DNA of 64,000 nt. It comes from JACPDD01 sp040900105. GTDB taxonomy: Bacteria > Patescibacteriota > Microgenomatia > Levybacterales > UBA12049. The translations under genes and the position numbers were made by a program. The notes beneath the pieces are model-generated. The model was not told the DNA's origin. It made no database searches and was given only the letters and a program-made list of their open reading frames with translations. The DNA lies in contig JBBDZP010000053.1 of assembly GCA_040900105.1 (NCBI GenBank), forward strand, positions 1 to 64,000, given 5' to 3'. Of the stretch, positions 53,383 to 62,111 are shown in pieces; positions within the stretch are counted from its first letter, which is position 1, and every line of letters starts with the position of its first letter.

Positions 53383-55641
53383 TTAAAAAAGACTATTATA
53401 AAATACTATCTCATGTGTACCCTTTGGAACTAAGACTCCCCTAAAATTAAAATCGGTTAAATGAATTTTTACTTTTTTGCCATCGATTCTTGCTTTCCAT
53501 GTTGGGTAGAAGCTGTCGGTTAAAACCAGAAATCCTTCTTCGGTGTTTTGGGTTTTAACAATCACTTCGTTCTCATTATAATTTAAGATTTCTGCCGTTC
53601 CAACTCCAAAATTTCCGGATTCAAAGTTTTCAACCACCGCTAGATTATTTAAGGAATCTTTCTTGTCAAACAACATAACAACAGCTTCTTCCTTACTCTC
53701 CACGTCTACCACAACATTAACAAAAAATGCTCTTGGTAATACTTTTCTATTTTCATAAATTCTCGTCTCTCCCTCTTGAAAAACCTTGGTAAGATTTTCA
53801 TTATCAACGTCTGAAAGACTCAATACGTACTTCACTCCGAGCAAATTTATGATGCTTGATGAATAATTATGAGGATTTATAATTCTATTAAAACCGAAAG
53901 GTGGGTTGATGTTTGTGTTTCCGCGTTCAGATGCAGCGATTAGTTCTCCATATCTTAAAATATACAGCGGATCGTAGACATCTACGCTTTGAATTTTATA
54001 AACGGCTGAAAAATTAGGTGGAAAAATTCTTGAATCTGTCGTCATAAACCTAAAATTTCCTAGATTTTCCTTAAGGTATGCTATGGTAGAGGTTGAAGGG
54101 AATAAATATTCTTTCTTAGTGAACGGATTAAATTTCAAGCTGAACCGTAGAAGGTCAATCATTACTAAAATAATGATTAAATACAAAACAGTCTGCAGAA
54201 TCTTTTGATTCTTATAACGCCTTGCTAAGGCGTAACAGGTAATGATAACAATGGCCGCAAAAAACATAGCAGTTGGAAAAATAAGATTTTGTTTTGCAAC
54301 AGATAGATGATCTACGGGTAAATACTTATCTCCAAAAGTCACAAATGTCCACAAAGATATAAAGACTACCGCGATAAATCCCAGAGGATAAGCTATTCCT
54401 TTTCCGGTTTTAATAAACCTATCAAGGCCCAATGCCGCTAAAACACTTAACGAAAACCCTGTAATAAAAAGTAGCCTGGTTGGCTGGGATGTATCAACAA
54501 ATGGGATATTAAGCATAAATGGAAGTTTTGCAAAAATTGTTGGAAGAGCAAAAATCAAAGACGCAAAAAATGCTGTACCGAAAAACAATGTTTTCTTGTC
54601 TCTTCTAAAAAATAGGGCAAATATGGAAAATATTAATGGCAGTATTCCAACATAACCAATAAATTCTCCCCAGTTCCATACTCCAAAATAGTTAAGCGTT
54701 ACAGGATTTCCAAAAAAGTCCGGTGCGAAAAATTGGATAAGATGTTCCCAGGGGATAAACCAACCACCGGCTTGCCAATTTAAATCTATACCTCTGGCTG
54801 AAAGCATAATAAATTGCAACGTAGGGATCCACTGTACTGCGGTGAGTATTATGAATAGTGTAGTAAGTATTATGTATAAAAATAGTAAAATTTTCTTACT
54901 TTCTGAATTAAAAAATCTCGCAAGCAGATATGCAAAAGAAAAAATTATCAAATAAAAGAATACCTGTAAGTGACCTGCAAAAAATGATGAAGCAAGAGAA
55001 AAGAGATAAACAAAACTCCAAAGAATGACATTTCTGTTTTTGATACTTACTATTTGATACTTACTATTTGATACTAACTTATCTATAGATAACAGAATAA
55101 GAGGAAGCCAAAGTGCTGTATGAAGAATTGTTCCCCACTCAAGCCAAGCGGTAAAGAACCCACACAGAGCAAATGTCATAGATCCTAGTACACTCGCTTC
55201 TTTTGAGAGTTTTAAATTAGATAAGTACATATACAGAAAAACTGCGGCAAGCAATGGTCCCAGAAATATAAGCAGGCTCCAAGCATAACTCATAGGCAGC
55301 ATAAGAAATAGAATATTAAGGGGGTAAAAAGATGCGGACTGAAAATTTGCGAGAAGCGGTGCTCCAGCCGCGTTATACGGATTCCAAAGAGGAAGAGTGT
55401 TTTTTTTCTCAGCTTCTGCAACAAGCTGTTTCCACGGATACAATTGTCTCACAGGATCTGTAATTAGAGAATTTTTGAATGGTATCCCTCTTGGATAATC
55501 TTTTGCGTAAAGATCTCTAAAGGGGTGGTAGAGTCCAATAATAGTATCTGACGGGATTGGTAGGAGTCCCCGTGCTATGAATTGATAAAATAAAATTACT
55601 ATGGCAGCTAAAATAAATAAAAACGGGAATAATTTTTTCAT
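53383..55641 (-). CDS. YfhO-family membrane protein, short C-terminus, with repeat insertion
   Basis: A 752-residue YfhO-type protein: LLPIPSDTIIGLYHPFRDLY, TDPVRQLYPWKQ, PLWNPYNAAGAPLLANFQSA, about 13 helices, then a soluble domain ending FYPTWKARIDGKKV and RGVLVPKGTHEIVFYNSLF. The paralogue at 57001 continues with a final membrane helix that is missing here. Residues about 188-201 (SKYQIVSIKN) are encoded by a 14-bp tandem repeat. YfhO proteins are implicated in glycosylating teichoic acid or lipid-linked sugars in Firmicutes; the role here is inferred. Confidence 0.85.
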   Translation of the reverse strand: MKKLFPFLFILAAIVILFYQFIARGLLPIPSDTIIGLYHPFRDLYAKDYPRGIPFKNSLITDPVRQLYPWKQLVAEAEKKNTLPLWNPYNAAGAPLLANFQSASFYPLNILFLMLPMSYAWSLLIFLGPLLAAVFLYMYLSNLKLSKEASVLGSMTFALCGFFTAWLEWGTILHTALWLPLILLSIDKLVSNSKYQIVSIKNRNVILWSFVYLFSLASSFFAGHLQVFFYLIIFSFAYLLARFFNSESKKILLFLYIILTTLFIILTAVQWIPTLQFIMLSARGIDLNWQAGGWFIPWEHLIQFFAPDFFGNPVTLNYFGVWNWGEFIGYVGILPLIFSIFALFFRRDKKTLFFGTAFFASLIFALPTIFAKLPFMLNIPFVDTSQPTRLLFITGFSLSVLAALGLDRFIKTGKGIAYPLGFIAVVFISLWTFVTFGDKYLPVDHLSVAKQNLIFPTAMFFAAIVIITCYALARRYKNQKILQTVLYLIIILVMIDLLRFSLKFNPFTKKEYLFPSTSTIAYLKENLGNFRFMTTDSRIFPPNFSAVYKIQSVDVYDPLYILRYGELIAASERGNTNINPPFGFNRIINPHNYSSSIINLLGVKYVLSLSDVDNENLTKVFQEGETRIYENRKVLPRAFFVNVVVDVESKEEAVVMLFDKKDSLNNLAVVENFESGNFGVGTAEILNYNENEVIVKTQNTEEGFLVLTDSFYPTWKARIDGKKVKIHLTDFNFRGVLVPKGTHEIVFYNSLF
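55041..55080. repeat. 14-bp (2x7) tandem repeat inside YfhO gene
   Basis: TGATACTTACTATT occurs at 55041-55054 and 55055-55068, followed by partial TGATACTAACTT (55069-55080). Each 14-mer can be read as two heptamers, TGATACT and TACTATT, the second related to the ATTTGAT-type units elsewhere in the window. Confidence 0.88.
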
Positions 55642-56696
55642 TTAATAATTTCCCTTAATTCTTTACAAAATCGCTCACCCGAAAAAAATTTAGCTCTTCT
55701 CTGCGCTGATTCGGACATTCTTTCAAGCAATATTTTATCTTTTACTAATTCTTCCGTTCTATTTTTAAGCTCCTCTAAAGTATCCCACAGAAAACCACTT
55801 CCCTTTTCAACTATTTCCTTTTGTCCTCCTGCGTTAATTACAATAGGAACGGCACCAGCCCCCATTGCCTCAACAGTTGAGATTCCAAAATGTTCCGCAT
55901 ACTCAGGATGCTCATTCAAATTTTCTCCATATCCTGCCGCATGCCAGTATATCTTAGATCTGGAATAAATATCCCAAAGCTCATTGCTTTCTTGGTTTAT
56001 CAAAAATTCTATAGGATAGCCCTTTGCTGTTTTCTTTATTCTATCAAGCTCCGGTTCATCTTTCTTGGTGCACCCCGTTACTATCACAAGCTTCCATCCT
56101 CTTAATCCTTCTTCTACCATATTTTTAAATGCTCCAATCATTACGGTCTGTTTTTTAAAATCATCCAAGGGAATATTTTTGTATCTGAATTTTCCCACCG
56201 TCAAAACAATGTTTTCTTTTTTTACATCTTTTGTTTTTACTTCAACGGGAGGATACAAAACTACACCTTTTACTCCAAAGGTTTTATCTGCGTATGATTT
56301 CGTAAATTTTGAGTTATAGATAAACTCAGCTACTCTTCTTATCTTAAGCTTTGCTTTTACGCTCGCCCTAACAAATGGTAGAGGCTGTTGGATGTGAACG
56401 TACAATTTCGAGGCGACAAACGGAATACTTCCATCACTTAGAACAAACAGAAGATCATATTTTTTACTTTCGTTTAATCTCTTAAGAAACCCAACGTCTT
56501 TTGAAAATATATTTTTTGATAATTTGACTTTTGAAAGGCCTAAGGAAAACCTGTGCTTAAGTTTTTTAAAATCTTCTTCGTTGTCCCAAAAAATCGTAAC
56601 GTTGTTGTCTTCGGAGAGACACTCTGCAATGCTTGTTATATATTTTTCCCCTCCGCCTAAGTCGTCTAAATAAGGATCGTAAATTCCAACCTTCAC
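55638..56696 (-). CDS. GT4 glycosyltransferase (Alg11-like)
   Basis: A 352-residue GT4: VGIYDPYLDDLGGGEKYITS at the N-terminus, IVLTVGKFRYKNIPLDDFKK, KLVIVTGCTKKDEPELDRI, FLINQESNELWDIYSRSKIY, then the donor site YGENLNEHPEYAEHFGISTV leading to EAMGAGAVPI. The pattern resembles Alg11-type alpha-mannosyltransferases. The GTG start lies 6 nt after an extended -10 (TG-C-TAGAAT), so its mRNA is probably leaderless. It is coupled by a 4-nt overlap to the YfhO gene downstream. Confidence 0.85.
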   Translation of the reverse strand: MKVGIYDPYLDDLGGGEKYITSIAECLSEDNNVTIFWDNEEDFKKLKHRFSLGLSKVKLSKNIFSKDVGFLKRLNESKKYDLLFVLSDGSIPFVASKLYVHIQQPLPFVRASVKAKLKIRRVAEFIYNSKFTKSYADKTFGVKGVVLYPPVEVKTKDVKKENIVLTVGKFRYKNIPLDDFKKQTVMIGAFKNMVEEGLRGWKLVIVTGCTKKDEPELDRIKKTAKGYPIEFLINQESNELWDIYSRSKIYWHAAGYGENLNEHPEYAEHFGISTVEAMGAGAVPIVINAGGQKEIVEKGSGFLWDTLEELKNRTEELVKDKILLERMSESAQRRAKFFSGERFCKELREIIK

Positions 56697-56702
56697 AAGC
56701 TT

Positions 56703-56711
56703 ATTCTAGCA
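56703..56711 (-). promoter_or_regulatory. Extended -10 for leaderless GT4 mRNA
   Basis: On the minus strand TG-C-TAGAAT ends at 56703 and the GTG start begins 7 nt later at 56696. No Shine-Dalgarno lies between, implying a leaderless transcript. There is no good -35 (TGGCGG at 17-nt spacing). Confidence 0.45.
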
Positions 56712-56762
56712 ACTTTTATCCCCGCCCGCCATAGCCTTGCCCAGACATTATGAGCGGACATA

Positions 56763-56791
56763 TTGCAAAGCTTATAAAGGTATGATAATCT
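56763..56791 (+). promoter_or_regulatory. Promoter of DUF5652-like gene
   Basis: TTGCAA (56763-56768), a 17-nt spacer, and TG-A-TAATCT (56783-56791) give a -35 with an extended -10. Initiation would fall at or next to the ATG at 56799, so this too would be leaderless. Confidence 0.4.
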
Positions 56792-56798
56792 TAGCTTG

Positions 56799-57041
56799 AT
56801 GAATCCTTTCTCAGCGATTCCAAGCGCATTTCCGCCCTTAACATACCTTGTAATTTTGGTCTGGTCTCTTTTTTGGAAAGGACTTGCTCTATGGAGAGCG
56901 GCAAAATATGACCAAAGGAACTGGTTTATCGTAATTTTAATTGTTAATTTGGCGGGAATTTTAGAAATTATATATCTCTTTGGATTTGCTAAGAAAAAGC
57001 TTAGATTTTCCGAGCTAAAAATTTGGGAAACAAAGAAATAA
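56799..57041 (+). CDS. Small DUF5652-like membrane protein
   Basis: An 80-residue protein with two predicted helices. TYLVILVWSLFWKGLALWRA followed by AAKYDQRNWFIVILIV and GILEIIYLFGF matches the remembered DUF5652 signature, a small membrane family common in CPR genomes. Function unknown. It lies on the strand opposite to its neighbours, in the only gap (about 300 nt) of this minus-strand block, with its own promoter; its 3' end overlaps the end of the YfhO gene by 41 nt. A longer minus-strand reading frame over the same DNA has no family resemblance. Confidence 0.8.
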   Translation: MNPFSAIPSAFPPLTYLVILVWSLFWKGLALWRAAKYDQRNWFIVILIVNLAGILEIIYLFGFAKKKLRFSELKIWETKK

Positions 57042-59328
57042 CAACAATTCCCAAAGCTCCTCCTAACGCTAGCCAAAGCCCTATTGTAAAACTTTGAGGC
57101 TGATACCTGAATTTTACCAAATGCTTTCCACTTGTGACCGGCACTGCGCGGAATGTGTAGTTTGCTCTTAAGATTGGAACATTCTTGCCGTCTATCTCTG
57201 CCTTCCACCCTCTGTAATAATTATCTGACAGAAATAGCAACCCCGGCCTGGCAGAGGAGACTTCAATGTCTATTTCGTTGGGCTTATATTTTTTTATCTC
57301 CGCCAGGCCAACACTTTCCAGAGATTTTAAAATCTCTGGATTCTCTTCAAGAATAATCTGTTTTCTAAGATCTATATTTTCTGAAACAAGATGGGTTATT
57401 ATTTTTTGAGGGTCCTCCTCTACTACGTAATCACCTACTAAAAAGGCACGGGGGGAAACATCTCTGTTCTCATAAATTTTATATGCTCGCTCCTGGTATA
57501 TCTGGGCAAACTGTCCCCCCGGGTAAGTCCATACGGGGAATGTCCACCCCGCACCATCGTCAGAATTTTTATGAACCACATATTTTGTCCCCAAAAGATC
57601 CATCATGGCTGAGGTATTAGGACTATCTTTTGGAAACATGACAACAGAACGGGAAGACTGCCTCAGCTTTCCATCTGCAATTGACGCGGCAAATTCCCCA
57701 TATCTTTTTATGTAAAGAGCATCATATCCTTCAAGCGAAGGCAGCCTAAAGTAAATTGAAGCTTCGCCTCCAAAATTACTCATAATCCTGTTGGGGCTTG
57801 AGATTTGAGAGAAAGCAGAAGCTACCGGAAGATCTGCGAAAACCAGATTTTTCGGAGAAAATTCCTGCCATTTACTGACAAACCGCAACATATCCAGCGA
57901 TACTAAGACTAGAAGAAGTAAACCGCAAGCGTAAATGAATTTTTTATTTAGAGCGGAAAGAAGCACTATGCCTACCCCGGAGAAAAAAACTAAGGTTGGC
58001 AACTTAAGATTATTTTTTGCAATTACGGCTTTAAGCGCTGGGATGTGAAACTCCAGATATACCGCCGCCCACATTAGAGCAATTAATGCTGCGAGAATGG
58101 AAAAAAAGATTGCTATCTTTTTTATTTTTTTATCCTTGAGATCTCTGATCAAGCCGTCAAATCCAAACGCTGACAAAACCGCAAACATAAAACTATAAAC
58201 AACAACAATCCTACTTGCTGCACTTGTTGAAATCACAGGAACTTTAACCCAGACTAAAAGATCTGCCAATTTAGTGTCCAGAGCAAAAAGAAGCGCGGCG
58301 GTGCCTGCGACAAGGAAAAATAGCATCTCTTTTTTCTTCTTTACCGTTATCGCGTAAAGGGCAAGTATCAAAGGGATGACTCCAATAAATCCATTCCACT
58401 CCGCATAGTGTCCAAACCAATCATTTCTTGTAACAGGATTGCCAAAAAAATCCGGAGCAAAAAGCGTAGGAAGATAAGAAAGAGGAATTACTTCTGCTTT
58501 TTGGAAATTACTACTCCTGAAGGATTGTAAATAAAATTCTGTAGATGGTAATAGTTGCGGCATGACAAGCAAGAGTCCAAAACCAACAAACAGTGATGTT
58601 TTTAAAAAGCTGCTTGAGTCCTTTGTAACAATCAATTTATATAAAATATATACGATTGCAAAAAGGAGAAAGTAAATACTTATCTGAAAATGTCCGCTAA
58701 AAAAAGACAGGAGAATTGTAAAAGACAAAAGTGTTAAGAATCTTATTTTCTTTGTATTGAAATATTTTTCAACTGCAAAAAGGGTAAGTGGAAGTGGAAG
58801 TATTGCATATCCAAGCGTTCCATAGCCCATCCATGAAGTCATGAAACCACAAAACATAAATGAAATAGAAGAAATTAGACTGGCAATCTCACTTCTTTTA
58901 AGCGCTCTCACAAAAACATACATAGAAAGTCCCGCAAGTAGAGGCTGAAGAAGTATCAGAATGCTCCATCCGTCAACAAAAGGAAATATGAAAAATAATA
59001 GGTTGAGTGGTGAGAGAACAGCCGATTGATAATTAGCAAGAAGCGGTGTACCTGCAAAACTGTAAGGATTCCATAGGGGAACTTGTCCGCTCTTCCAAAT
59101 CTCAATTGCCAAATGTCTCCATGGATATATTTGAGTTATTACGTCAGGCATTGCGCCATTTTTCACCGGTCCGGCAAACTGAGGATATGCACTCCATGGG
59201 GCAAAATTATTCAATTGGTAACTTGCTGCAAATGGGGCTCTGCCTTGTAGAAAATAAGGATTTGCAAAAATAAACCATATTACAAAAATAAAAATTAGCG
59301 GCCAAAATCTTAAACACAATTTCTTCAT
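57001..59328 (-). CDS. YfhO-family membrane protein
   Basis: A 775-residue paralogue of the 53383-55641 protein: FLQGRAPFAASYQLNNFAPW, MPDVITQIYPWRHLAIEIW, PLWNPYSFAGTPLLANYQSA, FAPDFFGNPVTRNDW, about 13 helices, then a soluble domain with YYRGWKAEIDGKNV and RAVPVTSGKHLVKFRY and a last helix (about 750-770). It is coupled by ATGA to the GT-C-like gene upstream. Likely acts outside the membrane in modifying a lipid-linked glycan; inferred from the family. Confidence 0.87.
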   Translation of the reverse strand: MKKLCLRFWPLIFIFVIWFIFANPYFLQGRAPFAASYQLNNFAPWSAYPQFAGPVKNGAMPDVITQIYPWRHLAIEIWKSGQVPLWNPYSFAGTPLLANYQSAVLSPLNLLFFIFPFVDGWSILILLQPLLAGLSMYVFVRALKRSEIASLISSISFMFCGFMTSWMGYGTLGYAILPLPLTLFAVEKYFNTKKIRFLTLLSFTILLSFFSGHFQISIYFLLFAIVYILYKLIVTKDSSSFLKTSLFVGFGLLLVMPQLLPSTEFYLQSFRSSNFQKAEVIPLSYLPTLFAPDFFGNPVTRNDWFGHYAEWNGFIGVIPLILALYAITVKKKKEMLFFLVAGTAALLFALDTKLADLLVWVKVPVISTSAASRIVVVYSFMFAVLSAFGFDGLIRDLKDKKIKKIAIFFSILAALIALMWAAVYLEFHIPALKAVIAKNNLKLPTLVFFSGVGIVLLSALNKKFIYACGLLLLVLVSLDMLRFVSKWQEFSPKNLVFADLPVASAFSQISSPNRIMSNFGGEASIYFRLPSLEGYDALYIKRYGEFAASIADGKLRQSSRSVVMFPKDSPNTSAMMDLLGTKYVVHKNSDDGAGWTFPVWTYPGGQFAQIYQERAYKIYENRDVSPRAFLVGDYVVEEDPQKIITHLVSENIDLRKQIILEENPEILKSLESVGLAEIKKYKPNEIDIEVSSARPGLLFLSDNYYRGWKAEIDGKNVPILRANYTFRAVPVTSGKHLVKFRYQPQSFTIGLWLALGGALGIVVISLFPKFLARKI

Positions 59329-60473
59329 TTTCTTATTATATATTTGCGAGCAGATTCGTATAATGCTTTCGTAGCAATAATATAAATAAATGGAAGCAAT
59401 GGCATAAAATATCTAACAGAAACATTTCCCACCGATAGTAGGGCGCAGTAGGAAATTATCCAGAATAAAATTATTTTGTCTGCATTCTCCAGTTTTTTCT
59501 TTAATATTTTCTCTAAGAAAAACAATATTGAAAGAATTGTTGAAATGGGCCATGCGATTATCCATTGAACATCCGAAGATATTGCCCTATCTGCCCACCA
59601 TGTATGCCACCTGTTAAAAATCAAGAGATCCCAAAATGAAAGTATAATTCCAATCTCTGATTTGTGATATGTATAAATATATTTTTGAATACTGAATACA
59701 CTTAACAGAGCATAACCATCCATAATTGTTTTAAAATATGAAGCAATTAAAACAGCTAGCGATATAGGCAAAGTGAGGACGAAAGCAAAAATTTTCCTAA
59801 TATCTCTTTCTAAGAGAAGATATGCAATAAATGCTAAAAGAAGAAATGCACCCAAAATAAAAAATCTGGTACTAATAACTGCTCCCAACATAACAGATAC
59901 TAAAATAAACCATCTCGTATAATTTTTACTCCTGTTTGCCCTAATAAAAAAATATAAAGCAAAGATTATAAAAGGTAATTGAATCGGTTCTATAAGAGGC
60001 AAATTAACTGCAGTATTCAAAAAAAGAGGTTCGTTTAAAAAAACAGCCAAAGGTACAAGCGCCAGCAGGCTATTTTTAAGACTTGCTTTTGCTATTAAAA
60101 AAACTCCAAAAGCAGAAAGACCCAAAAGAATAATTGAAGTTGTTATCGCATTATCAAAAATAATAATCGAGAGCCCGATTAAATATAAACCGAGTGGAGG
60201 CTGGTCAGATAAAACCAGAATAGGATTAGCTCCTCTTATAAGCGCTCCTCCCGCATACGCTTCCATAGTCTGGTCTGGAATTATCCCCGGATTTATTTTT
60301 GTAACATACTGCGAAGTTTCATAAGCCCGCTTTAGAGGTTCGTATTGATAGTTTCTGTAAAAGAAAGGCTCCCTATTTTGATAAAGCAGTATCGCGGGCC
60401 TTATTAAAATTAGAATCAAAAAACACAACGCAAATATATTAGTTTTGTTTATCTTTTTCTTTGGAGCTCCCAT
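59325..60473 (-). CDS. Polytopic GT-C-like membrane protein
   Basis: A 382-residue protein with about ten helices. Loop 1 has NPGIIPDQTMEAYAGGALI and LVLSDQPPLGLYLIGL; the acidic residue plus Pro-Pro-Leu-Gly pattern is reminiscent of GT39-type proteins (DHPPL), though the usual DE pair is not obvious. It has no soluble C-terminal domain. The ATG overlaps the GT2 gene upstream by 25 nt. Assignment to the GT-C clan rests on topology and context. Confidence 0.7.
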   Translation of the reverse strand: MGAPKKKINKTNIFALCFLILILIRPAILLYQNREPFFYRNYQYEPLKRAYETSQYVTKINPGIIPDQTMEAYAGGALIRGANPILVLSDQPPLGLYLIGLSIIIFDNAITTSIILLGLSAFGVFLIAKASLKNSLLALVPLAVFLNEPLFLNTAVNLPLIEPIQLPFIIFALYFFIRANRSKNYTRWFILVSVMLGAVISTRFFILGAFLLLAFIAYLLLERDIRKIFAFVLTLPISLAVLIASYFKTIMDGYALLSVFSIQKYIYTYHKSEIGIILSFWDLLIFNRWHTWWADRAISSDVQWIIAWPISTILSILFFLEKILKKKLENADKIILFWIISYCALLSVGNVSVRYFMPLLPFIYIIATKALYESARKYIIRK

Positions 60474-61198
60474 AATCTTGCATAGGTTATAAAAATGCTA
60501 AAAGCCTGATACATACTTTCTATGAGTCCGGCTGTACCAACTTTAAATCCCTTTTGTAAGATATAGTAGTCAACAAAAGTTGATACCATAACCCGTGGAA
60601 ATCTCCACCAGGACATCTTGGGGTGCCCGGCATCATACCTTAGCTGTGCTTCTACCTTTGACCATTCTATGGTCTTTTTGAGCATTTGGGAAAGATTTCT
60701 GTGCGTATAGTGGAGCAAGAATCCTGACAGCTCCCCTGATTTTCCGGTGGCGATTGGACTTTCATGTAATTTTCCCTCCCATCCTTTAAGATTTTCTCTT
60801 CTGAAGAGTCTTTCCATTTTTTCATGCTGCGGCCATTCATGATTTCCTAAATAGAAATTCTTTCTTATAACTTTGTACGTCGCAATTTCAGAATATTTGA
60901 TATTTGATATTTGATATTTGATATTTCGAGCAAGCTCGCTCGTTACTCTTTCATCCGCATCTACGTAAAACGCCCAATCTCCCGTTACTTGCTTAAGTCC
61001 CACATTTCTAAGCTGCGAAAAGTCACTGGAGTCGACTCTCACAACTTTTGCGCCCATTCTTTCTGCAATTTGAGGTGTTCTGTCTTCTGAAGCATTATCA
61101 ACAACAATTATCTCATCGCAAAAAGAAAGACTATCCAAGCAGTCCGCAATTCTTTCCTCTTCATTCTTTGCAATTACAATCCCCGATATTTTATTCAT
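60449..61198 (-). CDS. GT2 glycosyltransferase (WaaE/KdtX-like) with heptamer array
   Basis: A 249-residue GT2: ISGIVIAKNEEERIADCL, EIIVVDNASEDRT, FYVDADERV (DxD), LFRRENLKGWEGKLHES and a C-terminal FVDYYILQKGFKVGTAGLI. The ATG at 61198 is chosen because GGGAG lies 9 nt upstream and the family fold starts there; the longer frame begins inside the neighbouring gene. Residues about 87-102 (ARNIKYQISNIKYSEI) are encoded by a heptanucleotide array plus hairpin, at the same place as in the paralogue at 36545. Confidence 0.87.
   Translation of the reverse strand: MNKISGIVIAKNEEERIADCLDSLSFCDEIIVVDNASEDRTPQIAERMGAKVVRVDSSDFSQLRNVGLKQVTGDWAFYVDADERVTSELARNIKYQISNIKYSEIATYKVIRKNFYLGNHEWPQHEKMERLFRRENLKGWEGKLHESPIATGKSGELSGFLLHYTHRNLSQMLKKTIEWSKVEAQLRYDAGHPKMSWWRFPRVMVSTFVDYYILQKGFKVGTAGLIESMYQAFSIFITYARLWELQRKR
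60895..60938. repeat. Heptanucleotide array plus hairpin inside GT2 gene
   Basis: Four perfect ATTTGAT units (60895-60922), then ATTTCGA, then the hairpin CGAGC-AA-GCTCG (60927-60938). On the coding strand it reads NIKYQISNIKY. The same array-then-hairpin order occurs at 36995-37047. Confidence 0.92.
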
Positions 61199-62111
61199 TC
61201 TTATAACTCCCTTTCCCAAATTTCCCTTGGTAGAAATCCATAATTCCTTTTTTTTGCCATTTTCTTCCAGACCTAAGTAACCTTGCGCTTTCTCTAAGTA
61301 GTGCAAGTTTTGAACGCAGGGGAGCATAGCGCATCCCAAACAACATTCTGTTACGCGTAATATAGTAATCCTGCAAAGGAGATCCTGATCCGCCTGCTGA
61401 GCCGGCATTTTTATGCCAGATTACTGCCTTAGGGGCGTATAATATCTTAATTCCCCTTTTTCTTGTTCTCTGAGACAAATCATTATCTTCATAATAAAGG
61501 AAGTATTTCTTATCAAACATTCCTACTTTTTCCAAAGTTTTTTTTGTTATAAGCATACAGCACCCGCTAACGTACTCGGTTTCGCAAGTTTCGCTGTATT
61601 GTCCTTTGTCAATCTCATCAACGCCCCTATGGTACCCTATGACATTCTTCCATTCCATTTCGCCTCCCGCGTACCAAAAAATTTTCCCTAAGTCTTTTGG
61701 ACTATATCTTTCTTTGTGATATTCAAATCCTTTCGCAAAATAGATCTTGGGACCAACAATTCCTGCTTTTGGGTCTTTTTCCGCAGCTTGAACCATTTCG
61801 TAAACAAAATTTTTGCTGAGCTCGGTATCGTTGTTTAAGATAATTACATAGTCTGCGCCGGCAGAAAGCGCATATCTAATCCCTACGTTATGTCCTTCTG
61901 CAAATCCCAAATTTTCGCTGTTTCTTATAAAAATGAGGGGAATATTTTTAAGAAAGTCTTTGTCGATATCGAACTTTTCCTCGGAAGCGTTGTCTATTAC
62001 TACTACCGTTGCCTTAAAATCTTTAATCTTGATTTTGTCTAGTTCCCGTAAACAAGCAAGGGTATTTTCTCTTCCGTTGAAGTTAATTATAGAAATGAAA
62101 ACATTTTTCAT
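61191..62111 (-). CDS. GT2 glycosyltransferase (rhamnosyltransferase-like)
   Basis: A 306-residue GT2: VFISIINFNGRENTLACL, VVIDNASEE, NLGFAEGHNVGIRYALSAGA, ILNNDTELS (the DxD equivalent), YVSGCCMLITKKTLEKVG and YYEDNDLSQRTRKRG, which match WbbL-type enzymes. Coupled by TAATG to the GT2 upstream and overlapping the next GT2 start by 8 nt, so three GT2s are probably translated together. It is cytoplasmic, adding a residue to a lipid-linked glycan. Confidence 0.9.
   Translation of the reverse strand: MKNVFISIINFNGRENTLACLRELDKIKIKDFKATVVVIDNASEEKFDIDKDFLKNIPLIFIRNSENLGFAEGHNVGIRYALSAGADYVIILNNDTELSKNFVYEMVQAAEKDPKAGIVGPKIYFAKGFEYHKERYSPKDLGKIFWYAGGEMEWKNVIGYHRGVDEIDKGQYSETCETEYVSGCCMLITKKTLEKVGMFDKKYFLYYEDNDLSQRTRKRGIKILYAPKAVIWHKNAGSAGGSGSPLQDYYITRNRMLFGMRYAPLRSKLALLRESARLLRSGRKWQKKGIMDFYQGKFGKGSYKNE

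Noticed and set aside
56693..57208. A 171-residue minus-strand reading frame
   Set aside because: It runs antisense to the DUF5652-like gene and overlaps the end of the YfhO gene, and its protein has no recognisable motif or start signal.
36995..60938. CRISPR array as an explanation of the repeats
   Set aside because: Units are 7 bp, directly adjacent, lie inside reading frames, and have no spacers or cas genes.
61199..61408. N-terminal 70-residue extension of the GT2 at 60449
   Set aside because: It lies inside the neighbouring GT2 gene; the start at 61198 has a Shine-Dalgarno and begins the family fold.
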